The notes beneath the pieces were generated by a model, which saw only the letters and a list, made by a program, of their open reading frames with translations, did no database searches and was not told where the DNA came from. Below are positions 1 to 10,015 of a stretch of DNA of 64,000 nt, piece by piece. How positions within the stretch are numbered: the first letter of the stretch is position 1; each line of letters starts with the position of its first letter. A program made the translations under genes and the position numbers. The stretch spans positions 1 to 64,000 of the forward strand of contig JACJYQ010000010.1 in NCBI GenBank assembly GCA_020636025.1, in the 5' to 3' direction. The DNA is from Lewinellaceae bacterium (GTDB lineage Bacteria; Bacteroidota; Bacteroidia; Chitinophagales; Saprospiraceae).

Positions 1-3000
1 TGAGGTAGATTTGGTACATCCGTGGTCGTCAGTAACAGTTACTGTATAAGTCCCAGCAGACAAATTACTGATATCCTGGGTAGTAGCTCCGTTCGACCAG
101 TTGTAGCTGTATGGCGAAGTGCCTCCGCTTACGCTCAGATCGATGGAACCATCTGATCCACCGTAGCAGGACACGTTCACTTTCGTTTTGCTCAAAGACA
201 GAACAGGAGGCTCTGCAATGCTGGTAGTTTTAGATTTTGTACAACCATTGGCATCGGTAACCGTAACGGTATATGTTCCGGCACTCAGGTTACTGATATC
301 CTGGGTAGTAGCTCCGTTTGACCAGGCATAAGTGTATGGTGGTGTGCCATCCTCTACACTGAGATTGATGGAACCATCAGATCCACCATGGCAGGAAACA
401 TCCACTTTAGTTGTGCTCAATTCAAGCTCTTGTGGTTGTGTTACAGTTGCAGAAATGGTTGCAGAGCAATCATTTGCATCGGTAACTGTAACTGTATAAG
501 TTCCAGCACTCAGATTATCGATATCCTGAGTGGTTGCGCCATTTGACCAGTTATATGTGTATGGAGAAGTGCCACCGCTTACGCTCAAGTCGATTGAGCC
601 ATTGGATTCACCATAGCAAGTTACATTGTCAACATCAACTGAAAGTGTTACACCTGGGTTGATGGTAATCTGTAAAATATTAGACTCACCCAAATAGATT
701 TCACAACCCGGGCGACGTGCACAGCGAATGTAGCATGTATTCACTGTGGTAAAACCAGGATCGTAAGTTTCAAGATTATTAACTCCTGGAGCTGGAGACC
801 AGTCAGGATCATTTATGATAGGTGGAGAGCAAGAAGTAGTGCTATACATCCAGATATATTCAGGCTCACCAAATCCATTTCCGCCTGAAGGTTCTGAAAT
901 GCTCATGAACGGATCCGGATCGAATGGTCCGCAATTGCTTTGTGAACCTTCAATTGTACCTCCGTTTGTATAGTTGAAATCTGGTGTGATGACAATCTGA
1001 TCAACATCCGTACAACCATTGGCATCGGTAACGGTAACCGTATAGGTTGCCTGATTATTACCAATTGAAATAGTAATGGAAGCCGTAACATCTCCGGTAC
1101 TCCAATTGTAGGTATATGGTGAAGTACCACCAGAAACACTTGAATTAATGGTATAATCTTCAAAAGCACAAACAGATTGATCAGGTCCCAAATCAACAAC
1201 AAGTTCAGGTTGTTGTGTAATGGTGGCTGATTTAACTGCAGTGCAAGAATTTGCGTCAGTCACTGTTGCAGTGTAAGTACCCGCCATCAGGTTATTGATA
1301 TCCTGTGTTGTTGCGCCATTTGACCAGACATAGGTAAATGGTCCGGTGCCTCCGCTAACACTTAGATCAATTGAACCAGTTGCCTCTCCATAGCAAAGAA
1401 TATTAACATGAGTTTCAGAAAGAGTTGGTCCATTAGTATTATTAACAGTAGCAGAAAGTGACTTGGTACAGTTGTGATTATCTGTTACTGTAACTGTATA
1501 TGTACCAGCCGACAAGTTGTTGATATCCTGCGTAGTAGCTCCGTTTGACCAGGCATAGGTATAAGGACTGCTGCCTCCACTGACACTAAGGTCAATAGAG
1601 CCATTTGCATAACCGCAAGTAGCATTTACCACAGTTTTGCTGAGTGAAAGCTCAGAAGGTTGGGTAATGCTGGCTGAAGTTGTTTTTGTACAGTTGTTGG
1701 CATCCGTAACTGTCACAGTATATGTTCCAACTGACATGTTACTGATGTCTTGAGTTGTAGCTCCATTGGACCAGGCATAAGTATAAGGACTCGTGCCGCC
1801 GGATACTGTCAAATCTATAGCGCCGTCTGATCCGCCGTAACAGGAAACGTTGTCTTTTGTTTTACTTAATGATAAAGCGGCATCCGGCTCTTCTATGGTA
1901 GCAGAAACAGATTTCGTACAGCTATGATCATCGGTCACTGTCACAGTATATGTGCCAGCAGACAAGCCGCTAACATCCTGAGTTGTAGCGCCATTTGACC
2001 AGGCATAGGTGTATGGGCTGGTACCACCACTTACAGTTACGTCAATAGAACCTGTAGACTCCCCTTTACAAAGAACGTCCACGTGTGTTTCACTAACGGT
2101 GAGTACCGGCGGTTCTGTGATGGTTGCGCTCGTAGTTACTATACACAGATACAAGTCTGTTACGGTAACTGTATAGGTACCGGCAGCCAAATTGTTAATA
2201 TCCTGTGTGATTGCTCCGTTTGACCACAAGTAAACAATCGGTGGTGTTCCTCCTGTTACGGTCAGGTCAATTGAACCATTAGATTGGCCATTACACTGAA
2301 CATCGACATGTGTGTTGCTCAGCGATGGACCATTGATGTTTTGAACATTCTTCGACAAGGTCTTGGTACAGTTATTAGCATCTGTTACCGTAACGGTATA
2401 AGTACCTGCCTGAATATTTGAGAGATCCTGGGTAGTAGCACCATTTGACCAAATGTAGGTGTAAGGGTTAGTGCCACCTGAAACCGTCAGGTCAATTGCA
2501 CCATTGCTGTTACCGCAAGTTGCATTTGTTGTTGTAGCGCTTAGATCCAGTTCAGATGGTTGGGTAACGGTAGCCGATGTGGTTTTGGTACAGCTGTTAG
2601 CATCGGTAACAGTCACTGTATAGGTACCAGCGGCTAAGTTGTTGATATCCTGTGTAGTAGCACCATTTGACCAAATGTAGGTGTAAGGGCTTGTGCCGCC
2701 ACTTACAGACAGGTTAATGGAACCGGTTGACTCACCGTAGCAAGCAACATCCACAACCGTTTTGCTCAAAGACAGAGCGGATGGCTGAGATATACTTTTT
2801 GAAGTGGTTTTGGTACAACCATTGGCATCGGTCACAGTTACAGTGTAAGTGCCAGCAGACAAGCCACTGATGTCTTCTGTTGTAGCGCCATTTGACCAGG
2901 CATAAGAATATGGGTTTGTGCCGCCGGTTACTGTTAGGTTTATGGATCCATCAGACCCACCATTACAGGAAACATTTGTAGAGGTCCTGCTCAATGACAG

Positions 3001-6000
3001 CGCAGAATTTGGCTGGTTAATTGTGGCAGATTTAGTGGCTGTACAGTTGTTAGCATCGGTTACGGTAACCGTGTAAGTTCCAGCAGATAAGTTGTTGATA
3101 TCCTGTGTAGTAGCGCTATTTGACCAGCTGTATGTATATGGGCTTGTTCCGCCGCTAACGGTCAAATCAATTGAACCGTTAGATCCGCCAAAGCATGAAA
3201 CATCTGTATGTGTTTCTGACAAGGAAGGTCCGCTGATATTATTTACGGTAGCAGAAAGTGTTTTTGTACAGTTGTGGTTATCTGTAACTGTAACTGTATA
3301 AGTGCCAGCTGCCAGTCCGCTGATATCCTGTGTAGTAGCGCCATTTGACCAGGCATAAGTATATGGGTTAGAGCCACCACTTACTGTCAGATCTATGGAA
3401 CCATTGGCATTTCCACAAGTTGCATCAGAAACAGTTTTGCTTAGTGAAAGCGCACTTGGCTGTGTGATGGTAGCGGCTGTTGATTTAGTACAGCCATTAT
3501 TATCGGTCACAGTCACAGTATATGTACCGGCAGAAAGTCCGCTCACATCCTGAGATGTGGCGCCGTTGGACCAGGCATAAGTGTAAGGAGATGAGCCGTC
3601 GGTTACTGTTAGGTCAATAGAGCCGTTGGACCCACCGTAGCAGTCTACGTTTGTTTGAGTTTTGGTCAGCACAAGAGATTTTGGCTGTGTGATAGTTTTG
3701 GACGTCGTTTTGGTACAGCCGTTATTATCCGTAACTGTAACGGTATAGGTACCTGCTGACAAACCACTGATGTCTTCTGTTGTGGCGCCATTTGACCAGT
3801 TGTAGCTGTATGGGCTTGTGCCACCACTCACTGTAAGGTTAATGGAACCGTTGGATCCACCATAGCAAGACACATTGGTTGAGGTTCTGCTGAGTGAAAG
3901 ACCAGAGTTTGGCTGTGTGATGGTTACTGCTTTTGTAGCGGTACAGCTGTTGGCATCTGTTACGGTTACCGTATAAGTTCCTGCAGATAAGTTATTAATA
4001 TCCTGAGTAGTAGCGCCATTCGACCAGAAGTAGGTATATGGGCTGGTTCCGCCACTTACAGAAAGGTCTATCGATCCAGTATTTCCACCATAGCAAGCTA
4101 CATTGACATGAGTTTCTGATAAAGTTGGACCACTTTGGTTATTCACAGTCGCTGACAGTGATTTGGTACAGTTTTTATTATCCGTAACGGTTACTGTATA
4201 AGTACCGGCAGACAAGTTACTGATATCCTGGGTAGTGGCGCCATTTGACCAAACATACGTGTACGGATTGGTACCTCCACTTACTGATAGATCTATAGAG
4301 CCGTTGTTTCCACCACAAGTAGCGTGTACAACTGTTTTAGAAAGCGACAGGACCGAGGGTTGGGTAATGGTGGCGGAAATTGATTTTGTACAGCTATTGG
4401 CATCTGTTACTGTTACGGTATAGGTACCTGCAGACAAGCCGCTGATATCCTGAGATGTAGCTCCATTGGACCAGGCATAAGTATATGGGCTGGTACCATC
4501 AACTACCGTTAAATCAATTGATCCATTATTTCCTCCATTACAAGAAACATTAACCTGTGTTTTGGACAAGGTTAATGCCTTAGGTTGTGTAATGGTTTTT
4601 GAAGTTGTTTTTGTGCAGCCGAGGGCATCGGTTACTGTAACAGTATAGGTGCCCGCAGAAAGACCGCTTATATTTTTTGTCGTAGCCCCGTTTGACCAGG
4701 CATACGTGTATGGGCTTGTGCCTCCGCTAACGGTTAGGTTGATGGAACCATTAGATCCTCCATAGCAAGATACATCGACACTTGTTTTAGTTAATGAGAT
4801 TGATGGGTCAAGTTTCACAGAAACTGCATTCGATTCACCATCCCAATCACTACATCCCGCTCTGCGTGAACAACGCATGAAGCATGTGCTTACAGAAATA
4901 GAAGGTGAATCATAGGTTGCAGAATTGGCACCGGAAATAGCCTGCCATGATGGATCGCCAGGAGGAGGGCAAGGTACCGTTGTGCTCTTCAGCCACATGT
5001 ATTCCAGGTTACCGGAGCCACCTGAAGGTGATTGGATATTTGTGAATGCAGCCGGGTTGAATGAAGATACACCACAAGCCACCTGATCAGATCCGATTTG
5101 ACCACCATCTGTTACATTATCGCAACCAGGCACAACGGAGAGACACCACATATCAGTTTTGATCCAATCCTGGTTGGCAAAAAAGATCAACCTCACTTTG
5201 GCAGTTCCGGAAGGCACTACACCCGTTAGTGTATAGAGTTCCATGGTCGGAAGTATGTGGTTAACCTGTTGGTACACCCCGTCGATATAGTTGTTTGATG
5301 AATTGTAAAATTCAATGGCAACATTGGCATCATAGCTGGAGTTGTGTACACCGGCAAAAACAGTTACCGTGAGCTCGTCTCCAACATTAATGCCCGTAAT
5401 ATCCTGATAGGCTCCACCATTACCATTTCCGCCCCCTTCATGGAAGTGCCCGGCATTATTGCCGCATTGTGCAGCATAGTTGCCAGTAGTAAGTGTTCCA
5501 TTCCACCAGGACCAACCGGTTGTACCATTTTCAAAACTTGGGTTGGTAACTATGTTATCAGGGCAATCACAATCACCTTCTTCGGTTAATGAAAAAGTAA
5601 AGGTGGCTTCATCACACAATACCCCACCTGCATTATCTTGAGAGTATAATTTTACAGTAACCGTGTAATCCCCTGCAACTGGTTGCCAGGCGACATCAGT
5701 TGTTGGGTGATTATAAGGCAGGAGATTTTCAATATTGGTTCCACCTGTTGGACCGGTTACGATGAATTTGCAACTTTCACTGTTGCCTGTCACATCAGCC
5801 TCAATATTATAGTTGCCAAAAATGGTACCCACCTGGAACATATCACCATTATTAATGGAAATGTCCGGACCACCGTTAATTTCGTTGAATCTCAAACCCG
5901 TGATTTCACCAGTACAGTTTTCATTTACTGTAACTGTCACAGAATTTGATTCACCATCCCAGTTATTGCAGCCTGCTCTTCTTGAACAACGCAGGAAGCA

Positions 6001-7221
6001 GGTGGAAACTGTCAATGGACCTGAATCGTATGTTGAGCTATTGGCGCCTGAAATTTGCTGCCAGGAAGGATCGCCAGGAGCCGGACAAGGAATGGTGGTA
6101 CTCTTTAGCCACATGTATTCCAAATTACCGGAACCTCCGGAAGGAGAAACTACATTTGTAAAAGCAGCAGGATCGCCACCACTAGGTATTGATTGATCAG
6201 CTGCGATTGTTCCGCCATTTGTCACGTTATCACAGGAAACGTATTTTTCAACCACAAAACCCTGGAGATCCGGGTCGCTGCAATGGTAGAACTCCATATT
6301 ATCTCCCAGGCTTCCCTGTGCAGTTGGAACCGCCGCGATGGCAGCATCGCTCAAAGCATTGCACTTTGAACTTACGCCTCTGATACACCAAACAGCATCT
6401 TGAACATTCGAATTGCTATAACCAGACCGGTTTCCAAATATCCAGTTAATTCGTTCTGCTTCTAAATCGGAAATACCACAAGACTCATTGCCATCTTCAT
6501 GGTTAAAGGCAAAATCGCCATAACTATGACCATAAGCCGGAGTTGGAGCATCCATGTCAAAATCAAGGCACATCACCTTTTGACAAGAGGAAATGGAGCA
6601 CTGGGAGTTTACCCATCCAATTGTACCTATATAACTGGCATGGCAATAAATGTATTCGTTAGCAGATATATTCTCTCTTGCAATGGATACGCTCGTTCCA
6701 CGGCAATTGGAGTAGGTAAAATTACCTGTTCCACAACCGGTATCTGCCAGGCTAGGGTTGGCAGGTTTTTTCACCCAGACTTCATCATCAAATTTTGCGA
6801 CACAGCCATCGCTCTTTCTGGTAATGGAAATGTTTGAATACATGCCCGCTTTAAGCTTACCTAGTGTTATTACACCGCTTTCTGCTTGGAGAGCATCCGA
6901 GTGGTAAAGGATTTCCTTACCGCCTCGCGAATAAGACACGATATATTCTTCATCGGGGCTGCCTACATCAGCCAGTTTTATGAGGAACTTCCCATCCTTT
7001 TTGTCATAGCCACTTAAATCATTAACAGTTATTTCAGTAATGACAAGATCGGTGCATTTGCCCTTAACGGAATTCTGCACTGATCCTCCTGATTTGTCGA
7101 CCTGCCCAAATACAGTTAAGGGCAAACATAGACTCAAACAGGTAGTAGCAAGTGATGCGAAAAACAAGTTGCTCAGTTTGTTGGAAAAAGAGGCTGTGGT
7201 GGTGAGCGTAGATAATTTCAT
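1..7221 (-). CDS. SprB-repeat giant cell-surface adhesin (C-terminus beyond window)
   Basis: At least 2,407 residues, open through the left edge, so the C-terminus (probably a T9SS sorting domain) is not visible. The ATG at 7221 gives a long signal peptide ending near VFGQ; an in-frame stop lies about 50 bases upstream. Order from the N-terminus: a unique domain; an Ig/PKD-like module with the motif EYMWLKSTT and a C-x2-RR-x-GC pattern (about 6210-5920); a second unique stretch; a galactose-binding/CBM-like jelly roll starting NPSFENGTTGW (about 5590-5120); a second EYMWLKSTT module (about 5110-4830); then about 20 SprB-type repeats of 74-76 residues with the signature YAWSNGATTQDI...GTYTVTVTD, interrupted near 950-660 by a third such module. 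SprB proteins are T9SS-exported filaments used in gliding or adhesion. No frameshift was found. Exact role (gliding versus attachment) is inference. Confidence 0.9.
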   Translation of the reverse strand, partial: MKLSTLTTTASFSNKLSNLFFASLATTCLSLCLPLTVFGQVDKSGGSVQNSVKGKCTDLVITEITVNDLSGYDKKDGKFLIKLADVGSPDEEYIVSYSRGGKEILYHSDALQAESGVITLGKLKAGMYSNISITRKSDGCVAKFDDEVWVKKPANPSLADTGCGTGNFTYSNCRGTSVSIARENISANEYIYCHASYIGTIGWVNSQCSISSCQKVMCLDFDMDAPTPAYGHSYGDFAFNHEDGNESCGISDLEAERINWIFGNRSGYSNSNVQDAVWCIRGVSSKCNALSDAAIAAVPTAQGSLGDNMEFYHCSDPDLQGFVVEKYVSCDNVTNGGTIAADQSIPSGGDPAAFTNVVSPSGGSGNLEYMWLKSTTIPCPAPGDPSWQQISGANSSTYDSGPLTVSTCFLRCSRRAGCNNWDGESNSVTVTVNENCTGEITGLRFNEINGGPDISINNGDMFQVGTIFGNYNIEADVTGNSESCKFIVTGPTGGTNIENLLPYNHPTTDVAWQPVAGDYTVTVKLYSQDNAGGVLCDEATFTFSLTEEGDCDCPDNIVTNPSFENGTTGWSWWNGTLTTGNYAAQCGNNAGHFHEGGGNGNGGAYQDITGINVGDELTVTVFAGVHNSSYDANVAIEFYNSSNNYIDGVYQQVNHILPTMELYTLTGVVPSGTAKVRLIFFANQDWIKTDMWCLSVVPGCDNVTDGGQIGSDQVACGVSSFNPAAFTNIQSPSGGSGNLEYMWLKSTTVPCPPPGDPSWQAISGANSATYDSPSISVSTCFMRCSRRAGCSDWDGESNAVSVKLDPSISLTKTSVDVSCYGGSNGSINLTVSGGTSPYTYAWSNGATTKNISGLSAGTYTVTVTDALGCTKTTSKTITQPKALTLSKTQVNVSCNGGNNGSIDLTVVDGTSPYTYAWSNGATSQDISGLSAGTYTVTVTDANSCTKSISATITQPSVLSLSKTVVHATCGGNNGSIDLSVSGGTNPYTYVWSNGATTQDISNLSAGTYTVTVTDNKNCTKSLSATVNNQSGPTLSETHVNVACYGGNTGSIDLSVSGGTSPYTYFWSNGATTQDINNLSAGTYTVTVTDANSCTATKAVTITQPNSGLSLSRTSTNVSCYGGSNGSINLTVSGGTSPYSYNWSNGATTEDISGLSAGTYTVTVTDNNGCTKTTSKTITQPKSLVLTKTQTNVDCYGGSNGSIDLTVTDGSSPYTYAWSNGATSQDVSGLSAGTYTVTVTDNNGCTKSTAATITQPSALSLSKTVSDATCGNANGSIDLTVSGGSNPYTYAWSNGATTQDISGLAAGTYTVTVTDNHNCTKTLSATVNNISGPSLSETHTDVSCFGGSNGSIDLTVSGGTSPYTYSWSNSATTQDINNLSAGTYTVTVTDANNCTATKSATINQPNSALSLSRTSTNVSCNGGSDGSINLTVTGGTNPYSYAWSNGATTEDISGLSAGTYTVTVTDANGCTKTTSKSISQPSALSLSKTVVDVACYGESTGSINLSVSGGTSPYTYIWSNGATTQDINNLAAGTYTVTVTDANSCTKTTSATVTQPSELDLSATTTNATCGNSNGAIDLTVSGGTNPYTYIWSNGATTQDLSNIQAGTYTVTVTDANNCTKTLSKNVQNINGPSLSNTHVDVQCNGQSNGSIDLTVTGGTPPIVYLWSNGAITQDINNLAAGTYTVTVTDLYLCIVTTSATITEPPVLTVSETHVDVLCKGESTGSIDVTVSGGTSPYTYAWSNGATTQDVSGLSAGTYTVTVTDDHSCTKSVSATIEEPDAALSLSKTKDNVSCYGGSDGAIDLTVSGGTSPYTYAWSNGATTQDISNMSVGTYTVTVTDANNCTKTTSASITQPSELSLSKTVVNATCGYANGSIDLSVSGGSSPYTYAWSNGATTQDINNLSAGTYTVTVTDNHNCTKSLSATVNNTNGPTLSETHVNILCYGEATGSIDLSVSGGTGPFTYVWSNGATTQDINNLMAGTYTATVTDANSCTAVKSATITQQPELVVDLGPDQSVCAFEDYTINSSVSGGTSPYTYNWSTGDVTASITISIGNNQATYTVTVTDANGCTDVDQIVITPDFNYTNGGTIEGSQSNCGPFDPDPFMSISEPSGGNGFGEPEYIWMYSTTSCSPPIINDPDWSPAPGVNNLETYDPGFTTVNTCYIRCARRPGCEIYLGESNILQITINPGVTLSVDVDNVTCYGESNGSIDLSVSGGTSPYTYNWSNGATTQDIDNLSAGTYTVTVTDANDCSATISATVTQPQELELSTTKVDVSCHGGSDGSINLSVEDGTPPYTYAWSNGATTQDISNLSAGTYTVTVTDANGCTKSKTTSIAEPPVLSLSKTKVNVSCYGGSDGSIDLSVSGGTSPYSYNWSNGATTQDISNLSAGTYTVTVTDDHGCTKSTS
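1212..4812 (-). repeat. Four 900-bp higher-order repeats, each of four SprB units
   Basis: Inside the adhesin gene the SprB units recur in a fixed order of four. An anchor in one unit (the sequence reading GP-x-LSETH on the coding strand) starts at 1427, 2327, 3227 and 4127, exactly 900 bp apart. The neighbouring unit in every copy has the variant ATCG in place of the usual VSCYG. Unit lengths cycle through about 75, 74, 75 and 76 codons, so each block is exactly 300 codons. Outer boundaries are approximate. Confidence 0.88.
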
Positions 7222-7770
7222 AAATGCTGTAGGTTTCGATTTTATGCGATGTAGCAAATGGGCAAAAAAACACTAGGCCACATGGGAACATGTAGCTTAA
7301 AGATTAATCGGATGAGTAAAACTGAAAAGAGTGGCAGACCTTTAGCAAACTGCGCAAAACACAGCAAATGCCTTAGATCCTGTGCCACAACAGGACAACT
7401 ATGCTCGATCCGGAGCTAAGAAAAATTAAAAAAGAAGCGTAAACTCCCGCAGGATTAGGTGGGAGCATGGAAGGTAAAATGAAGGAAATAACCTTTACAG
7501 GCTAAATAAAGCATGTAGATTAGTGCCCTTCCGCAAATTAAGAGGGCTCAGTAAGAAGAAGATTACTGTAAGGTAGGAAAGAGTGCGGGGGTAGATTAAG
7601 TCAAAAGTTTATGCAAACTTTCGATGTAACAAAATAGTTACCCGGCAAAGGTATATAGGTAAAGGCAATTCGCCTAGTTATAATTTAAAAAAATTAAAGA
7701 ATTAAAAAAAATGTAAATGAACCGACAGTTGAATTTTTAGGCATGGGCAATGGGACATCCTTTCCAAAAA
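7222..7770. other. 549-bp intergenic region, putative structured leader of the adhesin gene
   Basis: No convincing gene. On the minus strand it holds a TAnnTTTG box at 7653-7646 and, between that and the adhesin ATG, three short perfect hairpins: 7525-7547 (GCCCT/AGGGC), 7445-7466 (CTCCC/GGGAG) and 7378-7395 (TCCTGT/ACAGGA). If the box is the promoter the adhesin mRNA has a leader of roughly 420 nt. No known riboswitch was recognised. Confidence 0.4.
7646..7653 (-). promoter_or_regulatory. Possible -7 promoter box (TACCTTTG) for the adhesin gene
   Basis: Exact match on the minus strand to the Bacteroidota -7 consensus TAnnTTTG. No clear -33 TTTG at the expected distance was found, and it lies about 420 bp from the start codon, so the assignment is tentative. 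Confidence 0.4.
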
Positions 7771-8919
7771 TTAATTAGTGGATGATTTTACCACCTTTCT
7801 CACATAGGTTTGGCCTCCCATTTGAACCTGTAAAAAATAGATACCAGGATTAATGTTCGGCAACTCAAATCTACACAAACCCGGGCCAATTGTCTTTTTA
7901 GGAAATACCAATGCAACAATTCTTCCCAGCTTGTCTGTCATTTCAACCATTACAGGTGTGGGTTTTGCCACGTTGATATCAAGCGTTGCTTTGCTGTAGT
8001 ATGGATTTGGATAAATTTTGAGGTCTACCTCTTCCATTTTAGGACCCGTACCAGCGAACAAAAGTTCTTCGTTTTTCCGTGGAGAACTACTTTGGAACAG
8101 TGGATCTACTTCTACTATGTGGTCATTTTCAACTTCCAAATCTCTTGATATGGCGTTGAGTAAAATTTGAGACGATTCACTTTCATCAAAATAATACTCC
8201 ACACCTATATATATAGCTTTGCCAAGTCCTACATTTTTATACCCAATAACAGGGTACCCATCCACATCTGCGAGGGTGACAAAAGCAGGATCCGAAACAT
8301 CCAGTGGATATGAAAAATTTGACAAGGCAAAATCATTATGCACTCCCTGACATATCGGATGTGCTGATTTATTGATGTGTATTGGTCGTTCCTTTGAGTA
8401 GTATCCAAAATCAAGATCAAACAAACCCATTTGCTGCAAAATCTCAAACTCATGTGTTCCGGTTAAGATAACCGTACCACCACTCTGAACGAATTGTTTC
8501 AATGCTTTATTAACTGCCTGTAATACTCCTTTCGCAGCAGTAGAAGGGTAAGCCACTACCGCCACATCACAATTTGACAATTGTGAGATCAGACTCTCCG
8601 GTTCACTATTAGAAAATTCAGCAAATGTGGTATTAGGAAGGTATCGCTCAATAATGGCTTTTACCTTGCCATTGTAAGGACTGCCGTAGGAGCTGTAGTC
8701 AAACATGAACACCCTCCGATGAGTGAAGGTGTCCGGTACGATAGATACAGTTGATCTGTAATCAATTTCCGGCGCCGGCTCAGGACGAACCAGTTGAGCC
8801 AATATACTATTATATATTGAAGGATTTTGTTCAAATGACACGTCTAATGGTCGAAATGACCACAATCCATTCAATCCTATAAAACCCAGGAATGTGTAAA
8901 ATGCAACGCGATACATCAA
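7771..8919 (-). CDS. T9SS-sorted secreted protein with a glutamine amidotransferase/ThuA-like domain
   Basis: 382 residues. An N-terminal hydrophobic segment is followed by a domain at about residues 65-265 that alternates strands and helices (VFMFDYSSYG, CDVAVVAYPS, GGTVILTGTHEF, LGKAIYIGVEYYF). This resembles the flavodoxin-like/type 1 glutamine amidotransferase fold often seen as secreted ThuA-like or DUF4350-like domains; no catalytic Cys triad is evident. The last ~80 residues start IYPNPYYSKATL and end with a basic tail, a classic type A T9SS sorting domain. The protein is therefore probably exported to the cell surface or released. It lies upstream of the SprB-type adhesin on the same strand, with 549 bp between them. 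Molecular role unknown. Confidence 0.72.
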   Translation of the reverse strand: MMYRVAFYTFLGFIGLNGLWSFRPLDVSFEQNPSIYNSILAQLVRPEPAPEIDYRSTVSIVPDTFTHRRVFMFDYSSYGSPYNGKVKAIIERYLPNTTFAEFSNSEPESLISQLSNCDVAVVAYPSTAAKGVLQAVNKALKQFVQSGGTVILTGTHEFEILQQMGLFDLDFGYYSKERPIHINKSAHPICQGVHNDFALSNFSYPLDVSDPAFVTLADVDGYPVIGYKNVGLGKAIYIGVEYYFDESESSQILLNAISRDLEVENDHIVEVDPLFQSSSPRKNEELLFAGTGPKMEEVDLKIYPNPYYSKATLDINVAKPTPVMVEMTDKLGRIVALVFPKKTIGPGLCRFELPNINPGIYFLQVQMGGQTYVRKVVKSSTN

Positions 8920-9068
8920 AAGTTTTTAGCGGTAATTAATTACTTGATAGTACTTAACGATCAATTGTACAAATATCGTGCAAAAGGGAGCACAAAGTTA
9001 ACCATTGTTCTCAGATCGTGCCGAGAGTTCAGTCAAATTTATGCAACAATAGGAGTCTTTTGGGCAAT

Positions 9069-9102
9069 AAAAAGCCCTTGCAATTGTGACAATTGCAAGG
9101 GC
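9069..9102 (-). terminator. Rho-independent terminator of the YceI-like gene
   Basis: A perfect 12-bp stem (9074-9085 with 9091-9102, GCCCTTGCAATT) with a 5-nt loop, followed on the minus strand by TTTTT. It lies 47 bp past the stop of the YceI-like gene. Confidence 0.88.
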
Positions 9103-9148
9103 CATTGAACTCTAAAATACTGTAAATCAATATTATAGAACGTGATGA

Positions 9149-9730
9149 TTATTTACTGGCAACGAGAGAAACTTCCAGATCAAATTCATCATAAATGGTT
9201 TTGTCTCCCAGGCCATCAAAAAATGAACCGGAGCCGTAACGCATATTGTATTCAGAACGGTCAATGGTAAGTTTACCTGTGGCACTGATCCCACCCTTGT
9301 TTTCCTGCACGTTGGCAAAAAACTTAATTTCTTTTGTAATGCCTTTGATGGTCAGATTACCAATAACCTTATAGTTTCCTTTAGAATCCTGTGGAATTGC
9401 TCTTGTTACTGTGAGCGTAGATGTTGGATGCTGCTCAACCCCAAGAAAATCGTCGGATTTCAGGTGACCTTCCAGCTTGGCTGCCCATTCACCTTCCAGA
9501 TCTGTATCTTTAACAGTAGTCATGTCTAATTCAAAATTGCCGGCTGTCAACATACCATCTGTAAACTGCAAAGTGCCGCTTTTGATCTTAACAGTGCCAG
9601 TATGCTTGCCGGTAACCTTGTAACCTGTCCATACTACCACACTTGAAGAAGTGTTAACATTAAAGGCTGTTTGTGCCTGCAGGGCTACAACAAACATAGC
9701 CAGGATTGGAATAAAGAGAAGTTTTTTCAT
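9149..9730 (-). CDS. YceI-like periplasmic lipid-binding family protein
   Basis: 193 residues from the ATG at 9730, chosen because it opens a clean signal peptide (MKKLLFIPILAMFVVALQAQ); an upstream ATG at 9838 would add 36 unlikely residues. The mature part shows YceI-family features: a first strand leading to VVWTGYKVTGKHTG, the D-M-TTVKDTD region, HLKSDDFLGVEQHPTSTLT in the middle, and a closing FDLEVSLVA strand. YceI proteins are small lipocalin-like beta-barrels that bind polyisoprenoid or fatty-acid ligands in the periplasm. It is a single-gene unit with its own terminator. The family assignment is strong; the ligand is not deducible. Confidence 0.92.
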   Translation of the reverse strand: MKKLLFIPILAMFVVALQAQTAFNVNTSSSVVVWTGYKVTGKHTGTVKIKSGTLQFTDGMLTAGNFELDMTTVKDTDLEGEWAAKLEGHLKSDDFLGVEQHPTSTLTVTRAIPQDSKGNYKVIGNLTIKGITKEIKFFANVQENKGGISATGKLTIDRSEYNMRYGSGSFFDGLGDKTIYDEFDLEVSLVASK

Positions 9731-9970
9731 GTAAAATGCGAATTTAAAGAAGTGGTAAAATTTTCTATTGTTCATTAAACTGGTGGTGCACCAGCCTTGG
9801 ATGAGCAATATAAATGCAAATATCAGAAAGATGTTCAAACGATAGGTGTTAAAACACTTATTTTTAACTGAGGATTAACATCCTGTCAATTATTTGCCTG
9901 CTCATTAAGATAACTCTGCATTTTCAAAAGTTTTTTTGCAATGGATATTTTTTTTTCGGTACAGCCGACG

Positions 9971-9978
9971 TACCTTTG
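9971..9978 (+). promoter_or_regulatory. -7 promoter box (TACCTTTG) of rplS
   Basis: Exact TAnnTTTG match 37 bp upstream of the rplS ATG, giving a leader of about 30-35 nt. The region before it is T-rich but contains no perfect -33 TTTG at standard spacing. Confidence 0.6.
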
Positions 9979-10015
9979 CGCCTCTTTATTTGAAAGACAC
10001 TCAAATTTGTATAAA

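Noticed and set aside
1212..4812. Regularly spaced repeats that could be read as a CRISPR or satellite array
   Set aside because: They are coding, keep frame across 900-bp blocks, and match SprB protein repeats.
903..6837. Many small open frames on both strands within 1-7.2 kb
   Set aside because: They lie opposite or out of frame to the continuous SprB-type reading frame, encode low-complexity or repeated shadows of it, and have no start signals of their own.
7222..7770. A structured noncoding RNA gene such as 6S, RNase P or tmRNA
   Set aside because: Only short isolated hairpins were seen and no conserved core of a known RNA was recognised.
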